A stretch of 64,000 nucleotides of DNA, taken from Planctomycetota bacterium. GTDB lineage: Bacteria; Planctomycetota; UBA1135; UBA2386. The notes beneath the pieces are model-generated. The model was not told the DNA's origin, searched no databases, and saw only the letters and a program-made list of their open reading frames with translations. Below are positions 50,890 through 60,378 of the stretch, in pieces; the first letter of the stretch is position 1; every line of letters begins with the position of its first letter. The stretch spans positions 417,180 through 481,179 of the forward strand of contig JACKIC010000005.1 in the NCBI GenBank assembly GCA_020638655.1, written 5' to 3'. The translations under genes were made by a program, and so were the position numbers.

Positions 50890-53109
50890 ATGCCTACAGA
50901 AGCCCAGCCGAAGACCCGCTTCGGCACGTTCGGCGGGGTGTTCACCCCCTGCACGCTGACGATCCTCGGCGCGATCATGTTCCTGCGCTTCGGCTTCGTC
51001 GTCGGCCAGGCGGGGATCGTGCACGCGTTGATCATCGTGGTCGCGTCCAAGCTGATCACGACCCTGACCAGCCTGTCGCTGTCGGCGATCGCGACCAACA
51101 CCCGCGTCCGCGGCGGTGGCGCCTACTACCTGATCAGCCGCAGCCTCGGTGTCGACTTCGGCGGCGCGATCGGCATCGTCTTCTACCTCGCCCAGGCGAT
51201 CTCGGTGGCGATGTACGTGATCGGCTTCACCGAGGCGTTCGTCGCGACCTTCCCGAGCCTGCAGCAGGACTTCACGGCGATCGCCACGATCGTCAACGTC
51301 GCGACGTTCCTGTGCGTCTACATCGGCGCCGGTTGGACCATCAAGGTCCAGTACTTCATCCTGCTGATCATGGGCGCGGCGCTGGCGTCCTTCTACGTCG
51401 GCGCAATCGGGTCGTTCGACACCCAGGCGCTGCAGGACAACCTGCAGTCGCACTACCTGCCGGGCGAGTCGATCTTCACGATGGGCGCGCTGTTCTTCCC
51501 GGCGGTGACCGGGATCATGGCCGGCGCCAACATGTCGGGGGACCTCGAGAACCCCTCGCGCTCGATCCCGCGCGGCACGCTGGCGGCGGTCGCGGTCACG
51601 GCGCTGGTCTACCTGTCGCAGGCCGCGCTGCTCGGCTCGGCCCGGCCGCACACCGAGCTGGTCGACGACACGTTCGTGATCAAGTCGATCTCGGCGTGGC
51701 CGACGTGGATCGTCGCCGGCGTGTTCGCGGCGACGCTGTCGTCCGCGCTCGGCTCGATGATGGGCGCGCCGCGCATCCTGCAGGCGTTCGCGCGCGACGA
51801 GGTGTTCGGCTGGATGAAGTTCCTCGGCGTCGGCAGCGGCAAGGGCCTCGAGCCGCGGCGCGCGACCACGGTGACCTTCGTCATCGCGCAGGTGTGCATC
51901 GTGCTCGGCGACCTCAACGCGATCGCGCCGATCATCACGATGTTCTTCATGATCACCTACGGTCTGCTGAACCTCGCGACCTTCTACGAGTCGGCGACGA
52001 AGAACCCCAGCTACCGCCCGACCTTCCGGTACTGCCACTGGTCGCTGTCGTTCGCCGGCGCAGTCGGCTGCTTCGCGGTGATGTTCCTGCTCAACTGGCT
52101 GTGGGCGGCGATCTCGCTGGTGCTGATCGGCGGGCTGATCTGGTACATCCGCTTCCACGAGATCGAGTCGCGCTGGGGCGACCTGCAGAGCGGCGTCGCG
52201 TTCGAACGGGCGCGCAAGAGCCTGCTGCGCCTCGAGCAGGAGGCCTACCACCCCAAGAACTGGCGCCCGGTGATCCTGGCGCTGAGCGGCACCGCCTGGA
52301 ACCGGCCCCATCTGGCGATCTGCGGCCACTGGCTGACCGCCGGCAACGGCATCCTGTCGCTCGCGCACGTGGTCGCCGGCGACGTCGGCGAGTACGCCGA
52401 GCGCCGCGACAAGTTCGAGCGCACGATGCGATCGTTCATCGCCAGGCAGGAGCTGCTCGCGTTCCCGTCCGTGGTGATCTCGGCCGACCTCGCCAGCGGC
52501 ATCGAGGCCCTGGTGCAGTGCCACGGCATCGGCGGCCTGCGCCCCAACACGGTGCTGGTCGGCTGGCCCAACGACGCCGAACGGGCCGCGGCGTTCGGCA
52601 GCCACCTGCGGCTGGTCGCGCGCCTGCAGCGCAGCATCATCGCGGTGCGCTTCCTCGACTACCGGGACGAGGAGCCCGCCGCCGAGGACGGCAGCGATCC
52701 TTGGGACGTGCCGAGCGGCACGATCGACGTCTGGTGGCGCGGCAAGCAGAACGGCGGCCTGATGCTGCTGCTCGCGCACCTGCTGCACCAGAACCCGGAG
52801 TGGCGCCGCAACCGCATCCGCATGCTGCGTGTGCTCGGCAGCGAGGGCGCGCAGGACGAGGTCCTGGCCCACCTCGACGAGGTCTGCGCCGCGGCGCGGA
52901 TCACCGCCGAGACCAAGGTGCTGGTCGGCGACCGTCCCGCGGAGCTGATCCAGCGCACCTCGGCGGCCGCCGCGATCGTGATCCTCGGCTTCGAGCCGCC
53001 GGAGCAAGGCAACGACGACGAGTTCTTCGCGCGCATGGAGGCGTTCGCCGGCGACCTGCCGCGGGTGCTGTTCGTGGACAGCGCCGGCGGTATGGAACTG
53101 GAGTCGTAG
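50890..53109 (+). CDS. SLC12-type (cation-chloride cotransporter-like) APC permease
   Basis: 739 residues. About twelve helices between residues 18 and 430, opening FGTFGGVFTPCTLTILGAIMFLRFGFVVGQAG, the characteristic start of Na-K-Cl/K-Cl cotransporters, with RGGGAYYLISRSLG in the next helix and GIMAGANMSGDLENPSRSIPRGT in helix six. About 300 soluble residues follow (RPVILALSGTAW, then GLRPNTVLVGWPND, matching the eukaryotic C-terminal domain). Bacterial members are few and poorly known; transport of amino acids or ions cannot be decided. The start is chosen at the ATG after GAGCTCGCC. It is divergent from the ASST gene over 257 bases in which nothing else was recognised. Confidence 0.88.
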   Translation: MPTEAQPKTRFGTFGGVFTPCTLTILGAIMFLRFGFVVGQAGIVHALIIVVASKLITTLTSLSLSAIATNTRVRGGGAYYLISRSLGVDFGGAIGIVFYLAQAISVAMYVIGFTEAFVATFPSLQQDFTAIATIVNVATFLCVYIGAGWTIKVQYFILLIMGAALASFYVGAIGSFDTQALQDNLQSHYLPGESIFTMGALFFPAVTGIMAGANMSGDLENPSRSIPRGTLAAVAVTALVYLSQAALLGSARPHTELVDDTFVIKSISAWPTWIVAGVFAATLSSALGSMMGAPRILQAFARDEVFGWMKFLGVGSGKGLEPRRATTVTFVIAQVCIVLGDLNAIAPIITMFFMITYGLLNLATFYESATKNPSYRPTFRYCHWSLSFAGAVGCFAVMFLLNWLWAAISLVLIGGLIWYIRFHEIESRWGDLQSGVAFERARKSLLRLEQEAYHPKNWRPVILALSGTAWNRPHLAICGHWLTAGNGILSLAHVVAGDVGEYAERRDKFERTMRSFIARQELLAFPSVVISADLASGIEALVQCHGIGGLRPNTVLVGWPNDAERAAAFGSHLRLVARLQRSIIAVRFLDYRDEEPAAEDGSDPWDVPSGTIDVWWRGKQNGGLMLLLAHLLHQNPEWRRNRIRMLRVLGSEGAQDEVLAHLDEVCAAARITAETKVLVGDRPAELIQRTSAAAAIVILGFEPPEQGNDDEFFARMEAFAGDLPRVLFVDSAGGMELES

Positions 53110-53140
53110 CCGACCGGAGCCGGACGTAGGATCGTCGGCC

Positions 53141-54106
53141 ATGTCGTCGCTCCGCCCACGCCTCGCCGTCCTGCGCCTGCCGCTGCTCGCGGCGCCGCTG
53201 CTGTTCGCCGCCTGCGCCGCCGCCCCCACGCCGAGGGCCGAGGGGCCGCTGGTGATCTCGACCTGGCCGTTCGGCAAGTTCGCCAACGACATCGCGATCG
53301 CCAGCCTGCTCGCGGGCGGCGCGCGCCTCGACGCGGTCGAACAGGGCATCCGCGAGATCGAACGCCGCAGCAGCGACGGCTCGGTCGGCCTCGGCGGCCG
53401 CCCCAACGCCGCCGGCTACCCGCAGCTCGACGCCTGCATCATGGACGGCCCCGGCCACCGCGCCGGCAGCGTCGCCGGCCTCGAGGGCATCGTGTTTCCG
53501 ATCACCGCCGCGCGTGCCGTGATGGAACACACCAAGCACGTGATGCTCGTCGGCGAGGGCGCGCGCTGGTTCGCGCTCGAGCAGGGCGTCGAGTCGATCG
53601 ACGTCGCCGACCTCGAGGCCAAGAAGAAGGCCTGGGTCGCGCGCGACCGCGCCGCCGAGGTCGACCGCGCGGGCCACGACACCATCGCGCTGCTCGTGCT
53701 CGACGCCGACGGGCACATCGCCGGCGGCTGCTCGACGAGCGGCGCCGGCGGCAAGCTGCCGGGCCGCGTCGGCGATTCGCCGATCCTCGGCGCCGCGCTC
53801 TACGTCGACGACGAGGTCGGCGCCGCGGGCGCGACCGGCGTCGGCGAGAACGTGATGCGCTATTGCGCGACGTTCTGGATCGTCGAGCTGATGCGCCAGG
53901 GCCTGACGCCGCAGGCCGCGTGCGAGGAGGTCGTGCACCGCATCGCCCGCCTCGACCCGCGCGGCTACAAGCTCGACATCTGCTTCGTCGCGCTCGACAA
54001 GCAGGGCCGCTACGGCGCCGCGGCGTCCAACCAGCGTTTCCCGTTCGCGGTCGCGACCAAGGACGGCAGCCAGGTGCTGCACGTCGAGCAGGTCACGCCG
54101 CGCTGA
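53141..54106 (+). CDS. Glycosylasparaginase-type N-terminal nucleophile hydrolase, lipoprotein
   Basis: 321 residues. Signal ends LLFAAC, a lipobox. It is an asparaginase-2/glycosylasparaginase: VISTWPFGKFANDIA at the start, GGRPNAAGYPQLDACIMDG, and the autocleavage site GHDTIALLVLD with Thr181 as nucleophile. Substrate-binding blocks are GGCSTSGAGGKLPGRVGDSPILGAALYVDD and GAAGATGVGENVMRYCATFWIVELM. The enzyme cleaves itself before Thr181, then splits the GlcNAc-Asn bond of N-glycan remnants or isoaspartyl bonds. As a lipoprotein it would face the periplasm, fitting glycoprotein turnover. It ends 34 bases from a convergent peptidase gene. Confidence 0.92.
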   Translation: MSSLRPRLAVLRLPLLAAPLLFAACAAAPTPRAEGPLVISTWPFGKFANDIAIASLLAGGARLDAVEQGIREIERRSSDGSVGLGGRPNAAGYPQLDACIMDGPGHRAGSVAGLEGIVFPITAARAVMEHTKHVMLVGEGARWFALEQGVESIDVADLEAKKKAWVARDRAAEVDRAGHDTIALLVLDADGHIAGGCSTSGAGGKLPGRVGDSPILGAALYVDDEVGAAGATGVGENVMRYCATFWIVELMRQGLTPQAACEEVVHRIARLDPRGYKLDICFVALDKQGRYGAAASNQRFPFAVATKDGSQVLHVEQVTPR

Positions 54107-54125
54107 TCAACGGCACCGGACGGAC

Positions 54126-54150
54126 CGGCCGCTGCACCCGTCAGCGGCCG
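54126..54150. terminator. Perfect 9-bp hairpin at convergent gene junction
   Basis: CGGCCGCTG (54126-54134) and CAGCGGCCG (54142-54150) form a perfect stem with a seven-base loop. The right arm lies in the final codons and stop of the minus-strand peptidase gene, and the left arm in the space after the asparaginase gene. All G-C but one A-T pair, no T-run. Likely a two-way transcript end, built like the one at 38787-38834. Confidence 0.65.
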
Positions 54151-55862
54151 TTCATGAAGTGGTTGCTCGTCACCCAGGCCTTCCACGCCTCTTCGAGCTT
54201 CTTCCAGTCCTCGTCCTTGAACTCGCGGAACGCCGTGTCGACCGACAGCTTGCCGTCGCCCTCGTAGAGCATGACCTTGCGGTAGTCGTCGAGGATCTCG
54301 CCGTAGCGCGGCTCCCAATCGCGCGACTTCTCGGCGCGGCGCAGGAAGTCGATCATCGAGTAGGCCTGGGCATAGTAGTACGGCGCGCGCTCGGAGTAGA
54401 AGCGGCGGCGATCCCAGTTGACGATGTCCTTGAAGGGCACGTAGTCGCCGACGCGCGCCATGTTCTTGACGTCGTCGTAGCGCATCTTCGAGCCGACGTA
54501 TTTCCAGCCGTTCATGCCCCAGCGGAACGAGCCGAAGAAGTCGCCGTGGCCCTCGTCGAACCAACGGTGCAGGACGCCGTGCTTCTTCGAGTCCGGGTGA
54601 TGGAAGTAGAAGTCGGCGTACTGGTGCCAGCCTTCGTGGTAGGTCACGGTCTCGGTGGCGCCGCTGCCCATCATCTGGTCGCCGCCCAGGAACACGACCA
54701 GCTCCTTGCTGGTCGGTGAGTACCAGCCGACCACGCCGGGCGGCGACTGTCCGTACTTCTGGAACTGCTCGTAGGTCGCGCACAGGCGGAACACCGAGTA
54801 GGGCTGCACGCCGAGCTTCTCCGCGGCGGGCTCCTCGTCGCCCTCCTCCTCGCTGGTCGGCTTGGCCGCCGAGACGCCCGTGATCGGCCCGCCGAGGGTC
54901 GGGATCGACTTGGGGTCGGGCATGATCGCCTTCGTGCCCGTCGCGTCGAGCGGGTAGTACTCCATGTAGAGGGCGCGCATCTTCTCGATGCGCTCGGCGT
55001 AGAACTCGGCCTCCTTCTTCGCCTTGAAGCGCTCGCTGGGCTTGGTGAAGTCCCACGAGTAGATGACCACGTAGTTCGGCTGCGTGAAGTAGTCCCAGCC
55101 CTGCAGCCCGGCGATGTTGGCCTTGGCGGCGGCGAGCGCAGCCTGTTTCTCCGGCGTGTCCGCGTACTTGTCGCGCTTCTTGTCCGCTTCGTCGCCGTCC
55201 TCGCTCGCCTCGAGCTTCTCGCCGCTGCGGATCACGCGGTTGATGATGGTCGACCACTTGCTCTTGGGCTTGCCGGGCTTCTTCGACTCGAGCGGCATCT
55301 CGATCACCAGCGCGACCTCGCGGTCCTCGAAGTCGTAGACCGCGGCCTCGCAGTAGACGACGCCGCAGGGGCCGAAGCCGCTCTCGACCGTGTAGACCCA
55401 GTGCCAGTAGTCGAGCTTGCCGTTCTTGCCGCGCGTCGGCTTGCCCTCCTTGACGATGGTCACCTTGTCCTGCTCGGCGAGCCAGTCGCGGAAGCTGTGG
55501 TGCATCTTGCGGCCCATGAGCAGCTTCTTGAGCTGCTCGGCCATCTCGGGCGGCACGCCCTCGGGCAGCGCCACCTCACCCTCGGCCGCGTCCTTCTTCG
55601 AGAACGAGTAGACGTCGCAGTACCAGTAGTACTGCGCCCGCACGAAGTCCGCGTCGTCCTTGGGCCGCAACCTGGCGCGCTGGTAGATCGCCGATTCGCC
55701 GAGCTGCATCGGCAGCCGCTCGAGGCGGTCCGGCGCGTCGAACTGCAGGCTGGCTTCGACCACCGCTTCGGAGCGCCAGTTCTGGGCGCTGGCGGAGGCG
55801 CCTGAGACGAGAGAGAACACGAGCGCCGCAAACGCGGCGCCGACACGAGAGAGGCGGGTCAT
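54141..55862 (-). CDS. Exported gluzincin-type metallopeptidase (DUF1570-like)
   Basis: 573 residues with a signal peptide (FAALVFSLVSGASASAQ). Zinc motif H409-E-G-W-H413 in VTYHEGWHQYADF and a third ligand candidate in WFDEGHGDFFGSF, the plan of DUF1570/M1-like gluzincins, where the acid lies about 25 residues on. The N-terminal 330 residues are an alpha/beta domain with an ASEDGDEADKKRDKYAD acidic linker. A preceding FLGGDQMMGSG loop and the block ATYEQFQKYGQSPPGVVGWYSPTSKELVVFL are typical of the family in planctomycetes. Substrate unknown. A GAAGGA sits 12 bases before the ATG. Confidence 0.8.
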   Translation of the reverse strand: MTRLSRVGAAFAALVFSLVSGASASAQNWRSEAVVEASLQFDAPDRLERLPMQLGESAIYQRARLRPKDDADFVRAQYYWYCDVYSFSKKDAAEGEVALPEGVPPEMAEQLKKLLMGRKMHHSFRDWLAEQDKVTIVKEGKPTRGKNGKLDYWHWVYTVESGFGPCGVVYCEAAVYDFEDREVALVIEMPLESKKPGKPKSKWSTIINRVIRSGEKLEASEDGDEADKKRDKYADTPEKQAALAAAKANIAGLQGWDYFTQPNYVVIYSWDFTKPSERFKAKKEAEFYAERIEKMRALYMEYYPLDATGTKAIMPDPKSIPTLGGPITGVSAAKPTSEEEGDEEPAAEKLGVQPYSVFRLCATYEQFQKYGQSPPGVVGWYSPTSKELVVFLGGDQMMGSGATETVTYHEGWHQYADFYFHHPDSKKHGVLHRWFDEGHGDFFGSFRWGMNGWKYVGSKMRYDDVKNMARVGDYVPFKDIVNWDRRRFYSERAPYYYAQAYSMIDFLRRAEKSRDWEPRYGEILDDYRKVMLYEGDGKLSVDTAFREFKDEDWKKLEEAWKAWVTSNHFMNGR

Positions 55863-56200
55863 TGAGGGAAGCAGTCCTTCGTTCCAGGAGGCGCGGCGGA
55901 ACCTAGCATCGCCGACCGGCAGCGGCGAGCCGCCCGTCGGCGACCGCACCGTGGGCGGTCAGACGCGTCACCCGTCGAGTTCCGCCTGGAAATCGTGGCG
56001 CCGCACCCGACCCGGCCGCGACGAGAGCGGGATCCCGCCCCGTCGCGAGACCCAACCTATTCCCGCACAGCATCTTGGACTCACCCCTGACCCGGGACGA
56101 TCGCGCCCGGGACATTCTGGGCGGCTCGACCGGCGGGGCGCGACCCACGAGGCGACGACCGCATCCGAGACAAGGTCTTCACCAACCCGCCGCCCCGCGG
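55863..56200. other. 338-base intergenic stretch
   Basis: Between the start of the DUF1570-like gene and the end of the M49 gene; no convincing gene in either strand. It holds a 12-base perfect palindrome (GCGGGATCCCGC, 56027-56038) and a direct repeat CCCGGGAC at 56091-56098 and 56106-56113. These could be regulatory sites upstream of the peptidase gene, but nothing more can be shown. Confidence 0.6.
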
Positions 56201-58225
56201 TCACCGCCGACGCCCGCTCCAGCGCAACATCTGGTCGGCCAGGTCGCACGGGTACCACACCTGCACGTCGGTGATCTTGCCCGCGGCGTCCTTCTCGGCC
56301 TTCAGCTCGGGCTGAACGAAGCCGGTGACCGACGGCAGGTTCAGCGACGCGAGCCGCTGCACGACCTCGGCGCGCAGCGCCGGGTCGACCTTGGTGCCGT
56401 AGGTCTCGACGAGCGCCTTGCCGGCCTTGAAGTCACCGGTCGCCTTGATGCGCATCACCTCGGCGAGCAGCTTGCCGCAGCCCTCGCGGTAGGCCGCGAT
56501 CGACGTCACGCGGTAGTAGGTCTTGCCGTCCTTGTGCTCGACCGCGATCGCGTCGCTGTTCTTCATCAGCCAGTGCACGATCATCTGCCGGTTGCGCATG
56601 TGGTCTTCTTCGATCTTGCCGCCCTCGGGCACGCGGCGCAGCTGCAGCAGCGCATTGCGCGTATAGGCCTCGTACTTGGCGAGCACCGCATCGTCGTCGG
56701 GCACCAGGCCCATGTCCCTCAGCTTCTGGTCGGCGATCCAGTAGAGCCCGACGAGGTCCGCGCGCCCCTCCTCGAGCGTCGAGTAGAACGTGCCGAGCAT
56801 CTGCGCGGGGTTGCGCACCTCGGGCAGCACCTGGCCCGACGCGTGGCCGACGACCTCGTGCAGGTTGGTGTGCAGGTCGTCCATCGCCGAGGCGTACTTC
56901 GCGGCGCGCTCGGCCTCCTCGGCCGTGAACGAGAACTCCCTGGCCGAGCCCTTGCCCGAGGTCCTGTCGTAGGCGGCGACGACGTTGCTGAGGTTGACCG
57001 ACTTGCTGCCGTAGTCACGGCGGATGTCCGCCTCGTTGGGCAGGTTGACGCCGATCGGCGTGATCGGGCCGCAGTCGCCGGTCTCGGTGATCACCGAGAT
57101 CGCGCGCGCCGAGATGCCCTTGACCTCCGCCTTCTTGAAGCGCGCCTCCCACGGCATGTGGTCCTCGAACCACTGCGTCTGCTGCGCGAGCGCCGCGATC
57201 TCGTGGGTCTTCTCCTCGTTGCGGAACGAGATCACCGCCTGCCACGCGCCCTTGATGCCGCGCACGTCGAGGTAGACCTCGATGAAGCCGAGCGCGAAGT
57301 CCACCACCGAGTCCTTGTCCTGCACCCAGGCGATGTTGAACGCGCGCCAGTCCTGCGATTCGCCGGTCTCGTTGTACTTGATCAGCAGTTCGAGGGCCTT
57401 CTTGGTCGGCGCCGGCGCGAACGGCAGCGCGTCGCGCAGGTGACCGTTCACGGCCGCGATGCGGTCGGCGTAGAGGCCCGGCGGCACGCTCTTGCCGTCG
57501 CCGCTGCGGTAGACCTGCTCCTCGAGCGTGCCGTCGCTGCGCTTGACGACGCGCGAGTTCAGTCCGTAGTGCTCGGTGAAGTTCTCGAGGTCGGCGCTGG
57601 TGCAGCCGACGTAGAGGTTGTTGCAGCTCGCCGCGACCGGATCGCCGCCGCCTTCGGGGCTCTTGTCGGTGACGGACACGTAGCTGTGCGCGTCGGTGCA
57701 GATCGCGTGGATCTGGTCGAGGTTCTTTGCGGGCGCGAGGTGCGCGGCGTCGAAGACCATGCCCTTCTTCTGCGCCACACCGATCGCGGCGTCGAACTGC
57801 GCGCGGTCGAGCCGCAGCAGCTCCTTCTTCGTGCTCAGGTTGTTGTGGATGCCGTTGTGCACCCAGAACAGCTGCGTGTAGCGCTCGACCTCGGCGCGCA
57901 CGTCGGCGGGCAGCTCCTCGCGCACCAGCCACAGCGACTCGAGCACGTAGCGGATCGCGAGGTCGTAGGCGAAGCGCTGGTCGATGGCGATGTCGCGGCC
58001 GGCGATCGCCGCCTGCGCGAGGTGGTAGGCGAGGATCTTGTCGCTGAGTTTCAGCTGGTCGAAGCCGTCGGCGTAGAGCTGCACGATCGCCGTGGTGTCG
58101 ACGCGGCCGAGTTCGTACTTGCGTTGGGACCCGAAGTCGTCGAAGCCGGCAGTGGCGGCGCCGTAGGAGTGACAGGCGCCGAGGATCGACACGGAGAGAC
58201 AGAGGGCGGGCACGCGCGACTTCAC
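56201..58225 (-). CDS. Dipeptidyl-peptidase III-like (M49) zinc peptidase, lipoprotein
   Basis: 674 residues from a GTG with AAGGAG six to eight bases upstream, which also gives a signal ending ILGAC, a clear lipobox. The M49 signature HEXXGH is seen as H456-E-V-V-G-H461 (NLHEVVGHASGQVLPEV) with the second acid motif EEGRAD at 485-490. Other family blocks: FNIAWVQDKDSVVDF, GFIEVYLDVRGIKGAWQAVISF, KYNETGESQDW and ALLQLRRVPEGGKIEEDHMRNRQMI. DPP III releases dipeptides from short peptides and is usually cytosolic; a lipid-anchored form would act in the periplasm or on the outer membrane. Confidence 0.93.
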   Translation of the reverse strand: MKSRVPALCLSVSILGACHSYGAATAGFDDFGSQRKYELGRVDTTAIVQLYADGFDQLKLSDKILAYHLAQAAIAGRDIAIDQRFAYDLAIRYVLESLWLVREELPADVRAEVERYTQLFWVHNGIHNNLSTKKELLRLDRAQFDAAIGVAQKKGMVFDAAHLAPAKNLDQIHAICTDAHSYVSVTDKSPEGGGDPVAASCNNLYVGCTSADLENFTEHYGLNSRVVKRSDGTLEEQVYRSGDGKSVPPGLYADRIAAVNGHLRDALPFAPAPTKKALELLIKYNETGESQDWRAFNIAWVQDKDSVVDFALGFIEVYLDVRGIKGAWQAVISFRNEEKTHEIAALAQQTQWFEDHMPWEARFKKAEVKGISARAISVITETGDCGPITPIGVNLPNEADIRRDYGSKSVNLSNVVAAYDRTSGKGSAREFSFTAEEAERAAKYASAMDDLHTNLHEVVGHASGQVLPEVRNPAQMLGTFYSTLEEGRADLVGLYWIADQKLRDMGLVPDDDAVLAKYEAYTRNALLQLRRVPEGGKIEEDHMRNRQMIVHWLMKNSDAIAVEHKDGKTYYRVTSIAAYREGCGKLLAEVMRIKATGDFKAGKALVETYGTKVDPALRAEVVQRLASLNLPSVTGFVQPELKAEKDAAGKITDVQVWYPCDLADQMLRWSGRRR

Positions 58226-58401
58226 GAGGGACTCCTTGATGGCGCGGGGGCGCGGCGGGGCTGCCGACACCTGCCCGCGAAGGGCAACAGCATCGAGCGC
58301 GGGGCGCAACCATTCCAGTGCGGCATCGGGGAACGACGCCGTTGTCCGCGCGAACGCAACGCGCGCTTCCCAAGCCGCCACGCGGGCGCTTCATTGCCGT
58401 G

Positions 58402-59142
58402 ATGAGCAAGTCCGACGCGGTCGACAAGGTGGTCAAGCACATCCCGGATCGTCGCCGCAGCTCGACGATCGGCCTGCTCGCGAGCCTGGCGGTCGTCCTC
58501 GGCTACTTCCTGCCCTGGACGCCGCTGACCCCGCTTCTCGAAGAGTCGCTCGGCCTCGATACCCGGCTGGTCGCGCGCAGCGCGGGCAAGGGCGGCGAGA
58601 AGGAACACATCGACCTCGCCGACCGCCTGCGGCGCGGCGAGGCCATCAGCGGCAACGACTGGGCGAAGCTCCTCGAGACCGTGGAGGAGCAGGGTGGTCT
58701 CGACGACGCCAACCAACGCATCGTGCGCGCCGCCAAGGTCGGAGTCGCGGTGCTGCCCTTCACGGCCGGAGTGCTCGCCCTGTTGCTGCTCGCCAGTTCC
58801 GTCGCGCCGGGCCGCGCCGTGAAGATGGGGCTCGCACCCCTCGCCGGAGTGCTCGCCGTCGCGCAGAGCCGCTGGGTGTCTGGGTTCGTATCGCTGCTCA
58901 CGATGTCGTTCGCGACGCTCGTCGTCGCCACCGCGGGGACGCTGTGGGGCGCGGCCACGCGCATGGAAGACGGCGTCGACAAGGTCGGGCTGGGCATCCA
59001 GCTGCTGGCCGGCGGCAGCGGCGTCGCGCTGCTGACGGCCTTCCTGGGCCACGGGCCGGGCCGGCTGCGCGCCCTGCTGTGGTCGTGGCTGCTGCTCGCG
59101 ATCGGCGTGGGCGCGCTCGCGGTGTATCTGGCCCGCCAGTGA
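58402..59142 (+). CDS. Membrane protein of unknown function
   Basis: 246 residues from ATG (MSKSDAVDKVVKHIP). Five hydrophobic segments at about 23-40, 116-133, 138-154, 161-180 and 190-242, the last probably two helices. A charged loop follows the first (GLDTRLVARSAGKGGEKEHIDLADRLRRGE) with helix-forming WAKLLETVEEQGG. No catalytic motif or family recognised. Divergent from the M49 gene across 176 bases and convergent with the lipoprotein gene 17 bases downstream. Confidence 0.7.
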   Translation: MSKSDAVDKVVKHIPDRRRSSTIGLLASLAVVLGYFLPWTPLTPLLEESLGLDTRLVARSAGKGGEKEHIDLADRLRRGEAISGNDWAKLLETVEEQGGLDDANQRIVRAAKVGVAVLPFTAGVLALLLLASSVAPGRAVKMGLAPLAGVLAVAQSRWVSGFVSLLTMSFATLVVATAGTLWGAATRMEDGVDKVGLGIQLLAGGSGVALLTAFLGHGPGRLRALLWSWLLLAIGVGALAVYLARQ

Positions 59143-59159
59143 GACCGACCGCGCCGCGC

Positions 59160-60218
59160 TCAGATCGGAATCGTCAGCGACGGGCCGTTCTCCTCGCCGC
59201 CCGGATCCGACAGCGTGAACAGCATCATCATGAACGCGAACGCGCGCTTGCTGTCGAGGTCGCGGTCGTCGACCCAGTAGTCGCGGCCGCGGTAGCGCAC
59301 CGCGACGAAGGCGTCCGCGGGCGCCTCGTCGCCGCAGCGGATCCGCACCAGGCGGCCGCTCTCCTCCCCCACCGGCAGGCCCGGGGTCGCGCGCCCCTCC
59401 GCGACCTCCTGCTCGGGCACGTCCACACCGGCCGCCATCACCTGCATGATGTGCAGCACGCTGCGCGTGGTGACCGCCAGCTCCGTCGGCGACTGCGCGG
59501 CGCTGGCGAAGCTGAGCTGCAGCTCGCTGACGTCCGGGTCGAGCTTCAGCAGCCGCCGCAGCTCGGCGCCCTCGGCGGCGATCTCGGGCGTCGTGCGATG
59601 ACGGATGACGACCACGTTCGACTGCGCCTCGTCCTTCTTCAGCACCCGCATGCTGATCTCACCCGAGCGCTGGATGTCGCGCAGCAGCCGCAGGGCGCGC
59701 TGGAAGTCGGGGTCCGCCGCCGAGTAGTTGTCGACGCCGATGTGCAGGTTCTGCAGCCCGTTGATCGAGGTCAGGGCCGCGCCGAGCACGCGCTCCGCGG
59801 GCCACCCGGCGGCGATCGTCGAGAACACCGCGGCCGGCGGCAGCGGCGTCATCAGCGCGCGCACGAACTTGTTGCCGGTCATCGGCGTGTAGGTGATCGT
59901 CGGCCGGTCGGTGAACTTGACCGACCCGCCGAGCGAGCCGCCCGTCACCTGGCCCGAACTGCCGCCGCCGCTGATGTCCGCGCCCGCGTTGAGTCCAGAC
60001 TCGAGCGTGTAGCCGGCGACGATCTGACCGACCTCGACGAACACCGGCGGGTCCATGTAGCGCAGCTTGACGACGTTCAGCAGCGCCTGGCGCTTCCACG
60101 AGTCGCTCATCGCCGCGCTGTAGTCGAAGCGGTCGCGGCTGATCGTCGATGGGCCGATGCTGTTGCACGCGACCAGCAGGCACGGGAACAAGAACGCTGC
60201 GGCACGAACTGTGGGCAT
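59160..60218 (-). CDS. Conserved lipoprotein of unknown function
   Basis: 352 residues. Signal ends CLLVAC (lipobox). The following block GPSTISRDRFDYSAAMSDSWKRQALLNVVKLRYMDPP marks a family of uncharacterised lipoproteins seen in several Gram-negative groups. It continues with FVEVGQIVAGYTLESG, a Gly/Ser-rich loop (GADISGGGSSGQVTGGSLGG), TYTPMTGNKFVRALMTPLPPAAVF, then a C-terminal domain with PTELAVTTRSVLHIMQVMA and FVAVRYRGRDYWVDDRDLDSKRAFAFMMML. Role unknown; the family's motifs make it a genuine gene. Confidence 0.82.
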   Translation of the reverse strand: MPTVRAAAFLFPCLLVACNSIGPSTISRDRFDYSAAMSDSWKRQALLNVVKLRYMDPPVFVEVGQIVAGYTLESGLNAGADISGGGSSGQVTGGSLGGSVKFTDRPTITYTPMTGNKFVRALMTPLPPAAVFSTIAAGWPAERVLGAALTSINGLQNLHIGVDNYSAADPDFQRALRLLRDIQRSGEISMRVLKKDEAQSNVVVIRHRTTPEIAAEGAELRRLLKLDPDVSELQLSFASAAQSPTELAVTTRSVLHIMQVMAAGVDVPEQEVAEGRATPGLPVGEESGRLVRIRCGDEAPADAFVAVRYRGRDYWVDDRDLDSKRAFAFMMMLFTLSDPGGEENGPSLTIPI

Positions 60219-60378
60219 GTGTCGACCTCGGACTCCGCCGCGAGCCTAGCCCCTCGCGCAGCACGGATCACCCGAGATCCCCACGCCAACGGCGCCAGCG
60301 GTCACCCCTTGGGGAGATCCCCCGGACAGCCCGATGACCGAGGCTGCTGCATCGACGGCGCACAGGGGGACGCCACGC

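Noticed and set aside
55951..56274. Small open frame in the 55.9-56.2 kb gap
   Set aside because: Arg/Thr/Ser/Pro-rich, no start context, overlaps the M49 gene end.
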